Shown here in pieces: positions 1 through 7,602 of a DNA stretch of 64,000 nucleotides. Origin of the DNA: Crossiella sp. CA-258035. GTDB taxonomy: Bacteria; Actinomycetota; Actinomycetes; Mycobacteriales; Pseudonocardiaceae. Position numbers and translations under genes: made by a program. The notes under the pieces were generated by a model, which saw only the letters and a list, made by a program, of their open reading frames with translations, had not been told where the DNA came from and made no database searches. The DNA is taken from positions 1,025,001-1,089,000 of the forward strand of contig NZ_CP116413.1 of the NCBI RefSeq assembly GCF_030064675.1. The letters are read 5' to 3'. Every line of letters begins with the position of its first letter. Position 1 is the first letter of the stretch.

Positions 1-413
1 GGGCGCGGCGGCGGGTCGGCCAGCGCGACCACGATCACCAGCTGGCTGGCGTTGGCCACCACCACCCGCTCGGTGTCGTCGGTGTCGTCGGCGGTGCGGC
101 GCAGCACGCTGCTGCGCTCGCTCACCCTGACGATCCTGGCCAGCGTGTCGGTCTGGCCGGAGGTGTCGCCGACCAGGTCCACCTGGTCACCGACCACGAT
201 CGGCGTGCGGCCCAGCTCGCGGGCGCGCATCGCGGTCACCTTGCGGCTGGGATCGCCGCCGACCGCGCAGGTCCACCGGCCGCGGTCCACGGTGATCACC
301 ATGGCCTGCTCGGCGTCGGCGTGCTTGGGCCGCTGCTTGCTGCGCGGCCGGGTGCCCTTGCCAGGGCGCACCCGCACATCGGACTCGTCCAGGTTGCGCC
401 AGCCCTGCTTCAC
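1..413 (-). CDS. rsgA: Ribosome small subunit-dependent GTPase A (partial)
   Basis: Late 30S-subunit maturation GTPase. Only the first ~137 codons are present; the window edge cuts the gene inside its OB-fold/GTPase junction. The reading frame gives LDESDVRVRPGKG, then an OB-fold-like stretch (TVDRGRWTCAV, PIVVGDQVDLV) and the linker VVVANASQLVIVVALADPPPR that precedes the circularly permuted GTPase domain in RsgA. The GTPase motifs lie outside the window. GTG at 413 is chosen because it puts LDESDVR close to the N-terminus as in family members. It follows aroA on the same strand after 13 bp, an arrangement also seen in mycobacteria, so the two are probably co-transcribed. Confidence 0.85.
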   Translation of the reverse strand, partial: MKQGWRNLDESDVRVRPGKGTRPRSKQRPKHADAEQAMVITVDRGRWTCAVGGDPSRKVTAMRARELGRTPIVVGDQVDLVGDTSGQTDTLARIVRVSERSSVLRRTADDTDDTERVVVANASQLVIVVALADPPPR

Positions 414-426
414 CGTGCCACCCCGA

Positions 427-1722
427 TCACCCGGCGACCCCGACCGGCTGGCCGAGCATGGTCGACCACATGCCCCGGAAGTCCGGGATGGTCTTGGTGG
501 TGCTGAGGATGTCGTCGACCACCACCCCCGGCACCACCAGGCCGAGGATCGCGCCCGCGGTGGCCATCCGGTGGTCCGCGTAGGCCTGCCAGGGCCCGCC
601 GGTCAGCGGCCGGGGGTTGATCCGCAGGCCGTCCTCGGTCTCCTCCACCGCGCAGCCCAGGCCGCTGAGCTCGGCGCGCAGCGCGGCCAGCCGGTCGGTC
701 TCGTGGCCGCGGATGTGCGCCACCCCGCGCAGGTGGGACGGGCCCTCGGCGAGCGCGCACAGCGCGGCCACGGTCGGGGTCAGCTCGGAGACGTCGCGCA
801 GGTCGGCCTCGATGCCCTGGAGCCGGTCGGGGCCGCGCACGGTCAGCCCGTCGGCGGTCAGCGCCACCTGGCAGCCCATCCGGCCCAGCAGCTCGCGGAT
901 GCCGTCCCCGGCCTGGGTGGTCTCGGCGGGCCAGTGCGGCACGGTGACCTCGCCGCCGGTGACCGCGGCCGCGGCCAGGAACGGGGTGGCGTTGGACAGG
1001 TCCGGCTCGATCACCAGGTCGTGCGCGGCGACCGGGCCGGGCAGCACGGTCCAGGTGTCCGCCTCGGCGGTGTCCACGATGACCCCGGCGGCGCGCAGCA
1101 TCCGCACGGTCATCTCGATGTGCGGCAGCGAGGGCACCGGCTTGCCCCGGTGCCGGACGATCACGCCGCGGTCGTAGCGGGCGCCTGCCAGTAGCAGCCC
1201 GGAGACGAACTGGGAGGAGCCGGAGGCGTCGATGGTCACCTCGCCGCCGCCCAGCCCGCCCTGGCCGTGCACGGTGAACGGCAGCGCCTCGCCGGTGATC
1301 TCCGCGCCCAGCGCGCGCAGCGCGTCCAGCACGGTGCCCATCGGGCGCAGCCGGGCGTGCGGGTCGCCGTCGAAGCGGATCTCGCCGTCGGCCAGCACAC
1401 CCACCGGCGGCAGGAAGCGCATGACCGTGCCGGCCAGCCCGCAGTCCACCTCGGCCGGGCCGGCCAGCGGGGCGGGGGTGACCGTCCAGGAGCCGTCGGC
1501 CGGGTTGTCGGCCACACCGACGCCCAGCGCGCGCAGGGCCTGGGCCATCAGCAGGGTGTCCCGGCTGCGCAACGGCGCGTGCAGGGTCGAGGAGTCCTCG
1601 GCGAGCGCGGCGAGCACCAGCGCCCGGTTGGTGATCGACTTCGAGCCGGGAACCGGCACGGTCGCGCGCACTGGCCCCTCGGCGACCGGCGCGGACCACG
1701 GAGTGCTGACAGTGGCGTTCAC
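427..1722 (-). CDS. aroA: 3-phosphoshikimate 1-carboxyvinyltransferase (EPSP synthase)
   Basis: Transfers enolpyruvyl from PEP to shikimate-3-phosphate in the cytoplasmic shikimate pathway. Visible signatures are [12 protein letters not shown] (substrate-binding N-terminal motif), [25 protein letters not shown] and the C-terminal [13 protein letters not shown]. Length of about 430 residues is normal for the family. The start is uncertain: GTG at 1722 has a GGGGGA Shine-Dalgarno about 8 nt upstream and gives a normal N-terminus, while in-frame ATGs at 1740 and 1752 would add 6 or 10 residues. The gene is divergent from the padR gene, and any promoter must share the short interval that contains the padR palindrome. 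Confidence 0.95.
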   Translation of the reverse strand: MNATVSTPWSAPVAEGPVRATVPVPGSKSITNRALVLAALAEDSSTLHAPLRSRDTLLMAQALRALGVGVADNPADGSWTVTPAPLAGPAEVDCGLAGTVMRFLPPVGVLADGEIRFDGDPHARLRPMGTVLDALRALGAEITGEALPFTVHGQGGLGGGEVTIDASGSSQFVSGLLLAGARYDRGVIVRHRGKPVPSLPHIEMTVRMLRAAGVIVDTAEADTWTVLPGPVAAHDLVIEPDLSNATPFLAAAAVTGGEVTVPHWPAETTQAGDGIRELLGRMGCQVALTADGLTVRGPDRLQGIEADLRDVSELTPTVAALCALAEGPSHLRGVAHIRGHETDRLAALRAELSGLGCAVEETEDGLRINPRPLTGGPWQAYADHRMATAGAILGLVVPGVVVDDILSTTKTIPDFRGMWSTMLGQPVGVAG

Positions 1723-1796
1723 CCGCACATCGTCCCCCATGCCGATGGACATGCTCTGAACAGCCTCGACCCGATCCACTTTGCCGCTATCTTGCG

Positions 1797-1814
1797 CCGC
1801 AAGGTACCTTGCGG
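1797..1814. promoter_or_regulatory. Perfect 18-bp palindrome, probable PadR operator
   Basis: CCGCAAGGTACCTTGCGG is a perfect palindrome ending 3 bases before the padR start codon. A plausible promoter for padR (CTCGAC at 1765-1770, 17-bp spacer, TATCTT at 1788-1793) would start transcription inside or next to it, so binding would block padR. Extra CTTGCG/CGCAAG half-sites flank it (ATCTTGCG at 1789-1796 and CGCAAGAT at 1821-1828). PadR proteins are known to autoregulate through palindromes of this kind; binding here is inferred. Confidence 0.7.
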
Positions 1815-1816
1815 TC

Positions 1817-2155
1817 ATGACGCAAGATCCGCAGCTGCTCGCCCAGCTCCGCCGGGGCGTGATCGAGCACTGTGTGCTGGCCCTGCTGGCCAGGGGCCCG
1901 CGCTACGGCTTCGACCTGGTCCGCGAGCTGGCCGCGAAGCAGGGCCTGGGCACCACCGAGGGCACGATCTACCCGCTGCTGTCCCGGCTGCGGAAGGAGG
2001 AGCTGCTGGAGACCAGCTGGCAGCCCTCGGACCAGGGCCCGCCGCGTCGCTACTACGAGCTGACCGAGCAGGGCCGGACCGCACTGGAGGGGTTCCGCCG
2101 CCACTGGCGCAGCTTCAGCGCCGCGGTGGACCAGGTTCTCGAGGGAGACGAATGA
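1817..2155 (+). CDS. PadR family transcriptional regulator
   Basis: A 112-residue winged-helix repressor. The sequence shows the PadR core: [24 protein letters not shown] (helices 1-2), [18 protein letters not shown] (recognition helix) and the wing [14 protein letters not shown]. Start ATG at 1817 is chosen because upstream in-frame codons run into the operator. There is no good Shine-Dalgarno, so translation may depend on a very short leader. Its stop overlaps the next ATG (ATGA), so it is coupled to the HAAS membrane protein, the usual partner of this PadR subgroup. The inducing signal is unknown. Confidence 0.9.
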   Translation: MTQDPQLLAQLRRGVIEHCVLALLARGPRYGFDLVRELAAKQGLGTTEGTIYPLLSRLRKEELLETSWQPSDQGPPRRYYELTEQGRTALEGFRRHWRSFSAAVDQVLEGDE

Positions 2156-3318
2156 ACGAAGATCTGCTTGCAGGATCGAGCGAAAATCCTGCCGTTGGGC
2201 ATCCTCTGACGCTTGAGTGGCTGGCCCGCTTCGACCAGGCTGCCGCCGCACTGCCGCAGCCCCGTCGCGCCGAGCTGCGCGAGGAGTTGGTCGAACACCT
2301 GGACGCCGTCGTCGCCGGGGGCGAGGACGTGGCGGAGGCGCTCGCGCGGCTGGGCGATCCGGCCGACATCGTGGCCGCCGAGGGCCTGCCGCCGGTGTCC
2401 CCGGCCCGCGCCCGCGCCGCCACCGGCCTGCTGCTGTTGCCGCTGACCGGCCTGCTCTACCTGACCCCCGCACTGCCACCCGGCCTGCTGAACATGGCCG
2501 CGATCGCCCTCGCCTGCGCCGTGGTGCTGACCATGGTGCTGCGCTCCGGCGCGGCTCCCAGCGCCCGCGCGCTGGGCGCACTCGGCGCGCTCGCCCCGGT
2601 CCTGGCCGGGCTCGGCGGCATCCTGGACAAGGTCTTCCAGTACGGACCCGGCCCCGGCGCCCAGGTCCCGCTCGGCCCCGGCAAGACCCTGTCCGTGGCC
2701 TGGCACACCGACCCCTGGCTGACCACGCTCGGCCAGCTCGCCCTGCTGCTGCTCGGCCTCGGCCTGCCGGTGCTGGCCGGCCTCCGCCTGCGCCGCCAGG
2801 ACCCCCGGGTGCCCCTCGGCGCGTTCACCCTGCTGCTCACCCCGGTGGTCGGCCTGGCCACCGCCCTGCTGCTCTCCGGCGCCCACCTCGGCACCTCGGT
2901 CGGCACGCTGCTGACAACTCCGCTGACCGTGCTGGCCGCGGTCGCCGCCGCGCTGCTGCTGGCCGTCGGGGCCCTGCTGGTCACCAGGACCGGCCTGCCC
3001 ACGGCCGCGAAGGCGCTGGTCGCGCTGGCCGTGGTCACCGCACCGGTCGGGGTCGTGCTGCTCGCCCAGCACGCCAGCAGCGTCGGCGGCATCACCAGGG
3101 TGGCCGCCCAGCACCCGCTGCCCGCGGACTACGAGGAACGCCGGGCGGTCTCGGCGCGGGTGGACGAGGCCATGGCCCAGACCGTTCCGGCCGGTGCTCA
3201 GGCTCCCGGCCCGGCCTGGGTGCCCGCGGACCGGAGCATCCGGCTCGGACTGGGCCTGCTGTTCGTGGTCGCCCTGCCACTGCTGGCGGCCTGGCGCGCC
3301 GGTGTCGCCAGGCGGTGA
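2152..3318 (+). CDS. HAAS-domain membrane protein, PadR partner
   Basis: A 388-residue integral membrane protein. Residues ~20-85 form a soluble, mainly helical N-terminal domain (WLARFDQAAAALPQPRR, EELVEHLDAVV, ALARLGDPADIVAAE) that matches the HAAS/DUF1700 type domain found beside PadR regulators. About eight hydrophobic segments follow from residue ~85 to the end, with a short extracytoplasmic loop near the last segment. It is translationally coupled to padR by an ATGA overlap. By family context the pair is thought to sense or respond to envelope stress; the specific role is not evident from the sequence. Confidence 0.75.
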   Translation: MNEDLLAGSSENPAVGHPLTLEWLARFDQAAAALPQPRRAELREELVEHLDAVVAGGEDVAEALARLGDPADIVAAEGLPPVSPARARAATGLLLLPLTGLLYLTPALPPGLLNMAAIALACAVVLTMVLRSGAAPSARALGALGALAPVLAGLGGILDKVFQYGPGPGAQVPLGPGKTLSVAWHTDPWLTTLGQLALLLLGLGLPVLAGLRLRRQDPRVPLGAFTLLLTPVVGLATALLLSGAHLGTSVGTLLTTPLTVLAAVAAALLLAVGALLVTRTGLPTAAKALVALAVVTAPVGVVLLAQHASSVGGITRVAAQHPLPADYEERRAVSARVDEAMAQTVPAGAQAPGPAWVPADRSIRLGLGLLFVVALPLLAAWRAGVARR

Positions 3319-3344
3319 CGGTGTGTCGGCGTACCGTGTGCACC

Positions 3345-4160
3345 ATGTGCGGGCGGTACTCGGCGGTGAAGGACCCGGCTCGGCTGGTGGAGGAGTTCGG
3401 CGCGGTGGACGCGACCGGCGGGCTGGTCAGCGGCCCTGACTACAACGTCGCGCCGACCAAACCGGTGATCGCCGTGGTGCAGCGGCACCCCAGGGACGCC
3501 GAGGGCAACCCCGATCCGGAGACCACCGAGCGGACCCTGCGGGTGATGCGCTGGGGGCTGGTGCCCAAGTGGGCCAAGGATCCCGGCATCGCGGCGAAGA
3601 TGATCAACGCCAGGTCCGAGACGGCGGCGGAGAAGCCCGCGTACCGGACCTCGGTCAAGCACTACCGCTGCCTGATGCCCGCTGACGGCTGGTACGAGTG
3701 GCAGCAGGAGGGCGGCACCAAGCAGCCGTTCTACGTGACCAACCCGGACGGCTCCAGCCTGGCCATGGCCGCGCTGTGGGCCACCTGGCGCCGTCCTGGC
3801 GCGCCGGATGAGGCGCCGCTGGTCACCTGCGCGGTGCTGACCACCGACGCGTTCGGGCCGCTGGCCGGGATCCACCACCGGATGCCGCTGCTGCTGCCGC
3901 CGGAGAAGTGGGCGGACTGGCTGGACCCGGACCGCACCGAGGTCGCCGACCTGCTCGCCCCGCCCAGCCCGGAGCTGATCGAGGCGCTGGAGCTGCGGCC
4001 GGTGTCCACCGCGGTCAACAACGTCCGCAACAACAACCCCGAGCTGATGGACCGGGTCGAGCCCGGCGCGGTGCAGCTCGACCCCGCGCCCAAGCGGAAG
4101 GCCCCGGCCAAGAAGAAGCAGGTCGAGGCCGACGGCCAGGCCCTGTTCGAGCTGCCATGA
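3345..4160 (+). CDS. SOS response-associated peptidase (SRAP, YedK/HMCES type)
   Basis: Shields abasic sites in single-stranded DNA by a covalent thiazolidine link through Cys2. The sequence starts MCGRYS, so the catalytic Cys is exposed after Met removal. Other SRAP motifs are DYNVAPT, MRWGLVPKWAKD, INARSETAAEKPAYR (active-site Asn), GWYEW (catalytic Glu) and GIHHRMP (catalytic His). The 271-residue length is typical for actinobacteria; the C-terminal tail is Lys-rich (KRKAPAKKKQ), which may help DNA binding. It overlaps the next gene by ATGA. Confidence 0.95.
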   Translation: MCGRYSAVKDPARLVEEFGAVDATGGLVSGPDYNVAPTKPVIAVVQRHPRDAEGNPDPETTERTLRVMRWGLVPKWAKDPGIAAKMINARSETAAEKPAYRTSVKHYRCLMPADGWYEWQQEGGTKQPFYVTNPDGSSLAMAALWATWRRPGAPDEAPLVTCAVLTTDAFGPLAGIHHRMPLLLPPEKWADWLDPDRTEVADLLAPPSPELIEALELRPVSTAVNNVRNNNPELMDRVEPGAVQLDPAPKRKAPAKKKQVEADGQALFELP

Positions 4161-4768
4161 CCAGGATGGAGCTGGCCACCCCGCACGGTCCGGCCAGGGC
4201 CGAGCTGCACTGCGCCGCCGAGAGCAGGGCCGCGCTGCTGCTCGGCCACGGCGCGGGCGGCGGCATCGACGCCCCCGACCTGGTCGCCGCGACCAGGGCG
4301 GCCACCGCGGCCGGGGTGCACGTGGTGCTGGTCGAACAGCCCTACCGGGTGGCCGGGCGGCGCGCCCCCGCCCCGGCCAAGCAGCTGGACGCGGCCTGGC
4401 TGGCCGTGGTCGCCGAGCTGGCCACCAGCTGGTGCGACGGCCTGCCGATGGTCTTCGGCGGCCGGTCCTCCGGAGCCAGGGTGGCCTGCCGGACCGCGGC
4501 GCAGGGACAGGCGGCGGCGGTGCTGTGCCTGGCCTTCCCGGTGCACCCGCCGGGCAAGCCGGAGAAGTCCCGGATGCCGGAGCTGGACGCGGTGGAGGTG
4601 CCGGCGCTGGTCGTGCAGGGCGAGAAGGACCCGTTCGGCATGCCGGAACCCGGCCATCACCGCGAGCTGGTCACCCTGGCCGGGGACCACAACCTCAAGG
4701 CCGACGTGGAGGGCGTCTACCGCGCGGTCGGCGACTGGCTGCCGCGCGTGCTGCGCCCGCTCGACTAG
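4157..4768 (+). CDS. Small alpha/beta-hydrolase family protein
   Basis: A 203-residue alpha/beta-hydrolase-like protein, coupled to SRAP by ATGA overlap. Visible features are LLLGHGAGGGIDAPDL (oxyanion-type HGAGGG loop), GGRSSGARVACR as the nucleophile elbow (G-x-S-x-G with Ser), PALVVQGEKDPFGMP (acid residue) and GDHNLK (His). This is the KAT/dienelactone-hydrolase-like subgroup; the substrate cannot be predicted. A similar SRAP-hydrolase neighbourhood occurs in other actinobacteria. Its TAG stop overlaps the stop of the convergent PPK2 gene in a CTAG. Confidence 0.8.
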   Translation: MTRMELATPHGPARAELHCAAESRAALLLGHGAGGGIDAPDLVAATRAATAAGVHVVLVEQPYRVAGRRAPAPAKQLDAAWLAVVAELATSWCDGLPMVFGGRSSGARVACRTAAQGQAAAVLCLAFPVHPPGKPEKSRMPELDAVEVPALVVQGEKDPFGMPEPGHHRELVTLAGDHNLKADVEGVYRAVGDWLPRVLRPLD

Positions 4769-5595
4769 GCCAGCGGGTCCGCGTTGAGCAACCGGGCCTT
4801 CTCCGCCTCGATGTCGTAGGCGGGCGGCGGGAACTTCGGGTCCAGCTCGCGCATCGTCTCCAGCAGCAGGCGGCTCACCGCCCAGTTCCGGTACCACTTC
4901 CGGTCCGCGGGCACCGCGTACCAGGGCGTGGCCGAGCAGTGCTTCAGCGCCGCGGTGTAGGCCTGCTGGTAGCGGGACCACTTGGACCGGCCGTCGATGT
5001 CGGCCGGGGTGTACTTCCAGTGCTTGCGCGGATCGTCCAGCCTGGCCAGCAGCCGCTCCCGCTGCACATCCGGCGAGATGTGCAGGAAGCACTTCAGCAC
5101 GGTCACTCCGGACTCGGCCAGCTCGCGCTCGAATGCGTTGATCTCCTGGTAGCGGGTGCGCGCCGCGGCCGCGCTGAGCTGGCCCTCGACCTTGGGCACC
5201 AGCACGTCCTCGTAGTGCGAGCGGTCGAACACGCCGATCCGGCCCAGCTCCGGCAGCAGCTTGCGCACCCGCCACAGGAAGTGGTGCCTGCGCTCGGCCG
5301 GGGTCGGCTTCTTGAACGAGGCGATGTGCAGGCCCTGCGGGTTCACCAGCCCGACCACGTGCCGGATGGTGCCGCCCTTGCCGGAGGTGTCCATGCCCTG
5401 CAACACCAGCAGCACCGAGCGCCGGTCCTCGGCGTAGAGCGCCTCCTGCAGGTCGGCCAGCTCGGCGCCGGTGGCGGCCAGCTCCTCGGCCGCCGCCTTC
5501 TTGGACTTCGGGCCGATCGGGCGGCCCGCGGGATCCAGCGCCGCGAGGTCAACCGTGTCCAGCCGCAGCACGTCCCGAACCGACTTCCTGGCCAT
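4765..5595 (-). CDS. PPK2 family polyphosphate kinase
   Basis: Uses polyphosphate to phosphorylate nucleotides, or the reverse. The 276-residue protein is a single PPK2 domain: Walker A GMDTSGKGG at residues 67-75, lid arginines in IRHVVGLVNPQG, Walker B-like GVFDRSHYEDVL with Asp124, then the conserved KCFLHISPDVQRERLLAR and DPRKHWKYTPADIDGRSKW stretches. One-domain proteins with this pattern usually act on NMP or NDP; which class cannot be settled here. It starts with ATG at 5595 and is followed on the same strand, 36 bp upstream, by ybaK. Confidence 0.93.
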   Translation of the reverse strand: MARKSVRDVLRLDTVDLAALDPAGRPIGPKSKKAAAEELAATGAELADLQEALYAEDRRSVLLVLQGMDTSGKGGTIRHVVGLVNPQGLHIASFKKPTPAERRHHFLWRVRKLLPELGRIGVFDRSHYEDVLVPKVEGQLSAAAARTRYQEINAFERELAESGVTVLKCFLHISPDVQRERLLARLDDPRKHWKYTPADIDGRSKWSRYQQAYTAALKHCSATPWYAVPADRKWYRNWAVSRLLLETMRELDPKFPPPAYDIEAEKARLLNADPLA

Positions 5596-5631
5596 CCGCG
5601 CAGCGTAGCCAGGCCGCGGCGATCCCGCTGG

Positions 5632-6111
5632 TCAGGCGGCCGCGATCGGGGCCAGCACAGCCTTGGTCAGGCTGGCCAGGTCAGCGGGGGAGAGCTCCAC
5701 TTCCAGCCCGCGCCGCCCGGCGCTGCAGAAGATCGTCTCGAAGCCGTTGGCCGAGTCGTCCAGCACCAGCGGCAGCCGCTTCTTCTGCCCCAGCGGCGAG
5801 ATCCCGCCTGCCACGTACCCGGTGGCCCGCTCCGCGTCGGCGACCACGGCCATCTTGGCCTTCTTGCCGCCCAGCGCCGCGGCCAGCGCCTTGAGGTCCA
5901 GCTGCGCGGTGACCGGCACCACGCCCACCGCCAGCGCCCCGTCCACCTCGGCCACCAGCGTCTTGAACACCCGCTCCGGCGCCAGCCCGAGCGCCTCGGC
6001 CGCCTCCAGGCCGTAGGAGTCGTGCCGCGGATCGTGGTCGTAGGAGTGCAGCGTGTGCGCGATCCGCTGCTTGACCAGCAGCGCGGTCGCCGGAGTCCCT
6101 CGTCCCGCCAT
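5632..6111 (-). CDS. ybaK: Cys-tRNA(Pro) deacylase, YbaK/EbsC family
   Basis: Trans-editing enzyme that clears Cys-tRNA(Pro) and related mischarged tRNAs. The 159-residue protein covers one YbaK domain: YDHDPRHDSYGLEAAEALGL, FKTLVAEVDGALAVGVVPV, the catalytic-type Lys in ALGGKKAKMA, and TGYVAGGISPLGQKKRLP (GGISPxG signature). The start ATG at 6111 follows a weak ribosome site. It is divergent from sigR, so its promoter shares the ~250-bp region that holds the SigR-dependent promoter. Confidence 0.93.
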   Translation of the reverse strand: MAGRGTPATALLVKQRIAHTLHSYDHDPRHDSYGLEAAEALGLAPERVFKTLVAEVDGALAVGVVPVTAQLDLKALAAALGGKKAKMAVVADAERATGYVAGGISPLGQKKRLPLVLDDSANGFETIFCSAGRRGLEVELSPADLASLTKAVLAPIAAA

Positions 6112-6160
6112 GACGGCGAAGCATAGATCGCGATGTGTGGCGCACGCCGCCGGATATCGC

Positions 6161-6186
6161 GGAATGCGTACGGGTGCCGCCGCGTT
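6161..6186 (+). promoter_or_regulatory. SigR-type autoregulatory promoter
   Basis: GGAAT at 6161-6165 and GTT at 6184-6186 are separated by exactly 18 bases, which matches the known SigR consensus GGAAT-N18-GTT. Transcription would start near 6193, about 170 nt before the main sigR start codon and 15 nt before an in-frame ATG at 6208. SigR activating its own gene through such a promoter is established in Streptomyces; activity here is inferred. Confidence 0.8.
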
Positions 6187-6363
6187 GTGCCGATCGTGGG
6201 AACCGAGATGACCTGCCCGCTCCGCCCTGCCGCCGCGCGGCCCGGCCGAGGCGCGCTGCGCGGCGTATCCTCAGCACCGACGCCGACATTTCCCGTGGTG
6301 GAGCTGCCGGCGGTTGTTACCACAACCCCAAGCCCACGCTCCGGCGTGCGGGAAGGGAGCCAG

Positions 6364-6993
6364 GTGCCAGGCACCGCACCAGAGACCAGAACCGAGGACG
6401 AGACAGCGGACGACCGCGCTGCCCGCTTCGAGCGGGACGCGATGCCGCTGCTCGACCAGCTGTACGCGGCCGCGCTGCGGATGACCCGCAACCCGGCCGA
6501 CGCCGAGGACCTCGTGCAGGAGACCTTCCTGAAGGCGTACTCCGCCTTCTCCTCCTTCGCCGAGGGCACCAACCTCAAGGCCTGGCTGTACCGCATCCTG
6601 ACCAACACCTACATCAACGGCTACCGGCGCAAGCAGCGCCAGCCGCAGCAGTCGCCGACCGACGAGATCGCCGACTGGCAGCTCGCCCAGGCCGAGCGGC
6701 ACAGCAGCACCGGCCTGCGCTCGGCCGAGGTGGAGGCGCTGGACCGGCTGCCGGACAGCGACGTCAAGAACGCCCTCCAGCAGCTGCCGGAGGACTTCCG
6801 GATGGCGGTCTACCTCGCCGACGTCGAGGGGTTCGCGTACAAGGAGATCGCCGAGATCATGGGCACGCCCATCGGCACCGTGATGTCCCGGCTGCACCGC
6901 GGCCGCCGCCAGCTCAAGGAGTCGCTCACCGACGTGGCCAAGGACCGCGGTTTCCTGCGCGGCCGGGCCGCCCAGGAGGTGGCCGGGTCATGA
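6364..6993 (+). CDS. sigR: ECF sigma factor SigR/SigH, thiol-oxidative stress
   Basis: Directs RNA polymerase to thioredoxin, mycothiol and protein-quality genes during thiol oxidation. Region 2 is clear ([48 protein letters not shown]) and region 4 ends the protein ([43 protein letters not shown]). GTG at 6364 is chosen because AAGGGAG lies just upstream and gives the normal ~209 residues. The frame stays open upstream to an ATG at 6208, which would add 52 residues, comparable to the unstable SigR-prime isoform of Streptomyces. The stop overlaps the rsrA ATG. Confidence 0.95.
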   Translation: MPGTAPETRTEDETADDRAARFERDAMPLLDQLYAAALRMTRNPADAEDLVQETFLKAYSAFSSFAEGTNLKAWLYRILTNTYINGYRRKQRQPQQSPTDEIADWQLAQAERHSSTGLRSAEVEALDRLPDSDVKNALQQLPEDFRMAVYLADVEGFAYKEIAEIMGTPIGTVMSRLHRGRRQLKESLTDVAKDRGFLRGRAAQEVAGS

Positions 6994-7349
6994 GTTGCGG
7001 CGAACCCCACGAGACCGACTGCAAGGACGTGCTCGCCGAGGTCTGGATGTTCCTGGACCAGGAATGCGACAAGACCCGCCGCGAGCTGCTGCGCCAGCAC
7101 CTCAACGAGTGCAGCCCGTGCCTGGAGCAGTACGGCATCGACGAGTACCTCAAGGCCCTGCTGGCCCGCAAGTGCGGTGGGGAGGCCGCCCCGGACACGC
7201 TCAAGCAGCGGCTGCGCGCCACCATCCGCAGGACCGTGCTGGAGCAGGCCGAGGTGACCGTGGAGTGCGGCCCCGAGGGCAAGACCGTGGAGGTCTCGCT
7301 GCGCGCCGAGCGGATCGAGCTGCCGGAGACGGTCAAGCAGGACGACTGA
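6990..7349 (+). CDS. rsrA: Redox-sensing zinc anti-sigma factor RsrA
   Basis: Binds and inhibits SigR until its cysteines oxidise and zinc is released. The 119-residue protein has the ZAS signature H37-x3-C41-x2-C44 plus Cys3 and Cys11, the same spacing as Streptomyces RsrA, where the trigger disulfide involves Cys11 and Cys44. Cys26 and Cys62 are additional. Unusually long for an anti-sigma of this type: the C-terminal ~40 residues ([26 protein letters not shown]) are beta-like and add another Cys. Start ATG at 6990 overlaps the sigR stop, so synthesis of sigma and anti-sigma is coupled. Confidence 0.93.
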   Translation: MSCGEPHETDCKDVLAEVWMFLDQECDKTRRELLRQHLNECSPCLEQYGIDEYLKALLARKCGGEAAPDTLKQRLRATIRRTVLEQAEVTVECGPEGKTVEVSLRAERIELPETVKQDD

Positions 7350-7382
7350 GCCCGCAGCGCACACCGCGCCCGCAAAGCACGA

Positions 7383-7420
7383 AGCCCCCGGTAGACCTCG
7401 CGGTCCCGGGGGCTTTGCTC
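7383..7420 (+). terminator. Intrinsic terminator after sigR-rsrA
   Basis: AGCCCCCGG (7383-7391) pairs with CCGGGGGCT (7406-7414), loop of 14 nt, followed by TTGCTCT. It sits 33 bp after the rsrA stop and just before the convergent bL37 gene. Confidence 0.75.
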
Positions 7421-7430
7421 TGCCGCACGG

Positions 7431-7505
7431 TCAGGCGTTGGGACGCTTGCCGTGGTTGGCGCCGCGCTTCTTGCGGTCGCGCTTCTTGCGGGCGCGCTTG
7501 GACAT
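7431..7505 (-). CDS. Ribosomal protein bL37 (24 residues)
   Basis: A tiny basic protein, MSKRARKKRDRKKRGANHGK plus RPNA, matching the AURKAIP1/COX24-type actinobacterial large-subunit protein bL37 known from mycobacterial ribosome structures. GAGGAGAA lies 6 nt before the ATG at 7505, a strong ribosome site that supports translation of so short an ORF. More than half of the residues are Lys or Arg, as expected for an rRNA-binding peptide. It is monocistronic, convergent with rsrA and divergent from the pdtaS-type kinase gene. Confidence 0.9.
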   Translation of the reverse strand: MSKRARKKRDRKKRGANHGKRPNA

Positions 7506-7602
7506 CGCGTTCTCCTCAGTCTTGGGCTTGCTTCCCCCCAGTCTGTCACGACCGGGAGCCGCTGACGGCAGTGGGCCGCGTGCTCGGGGATGATGGACCA
7601 CC

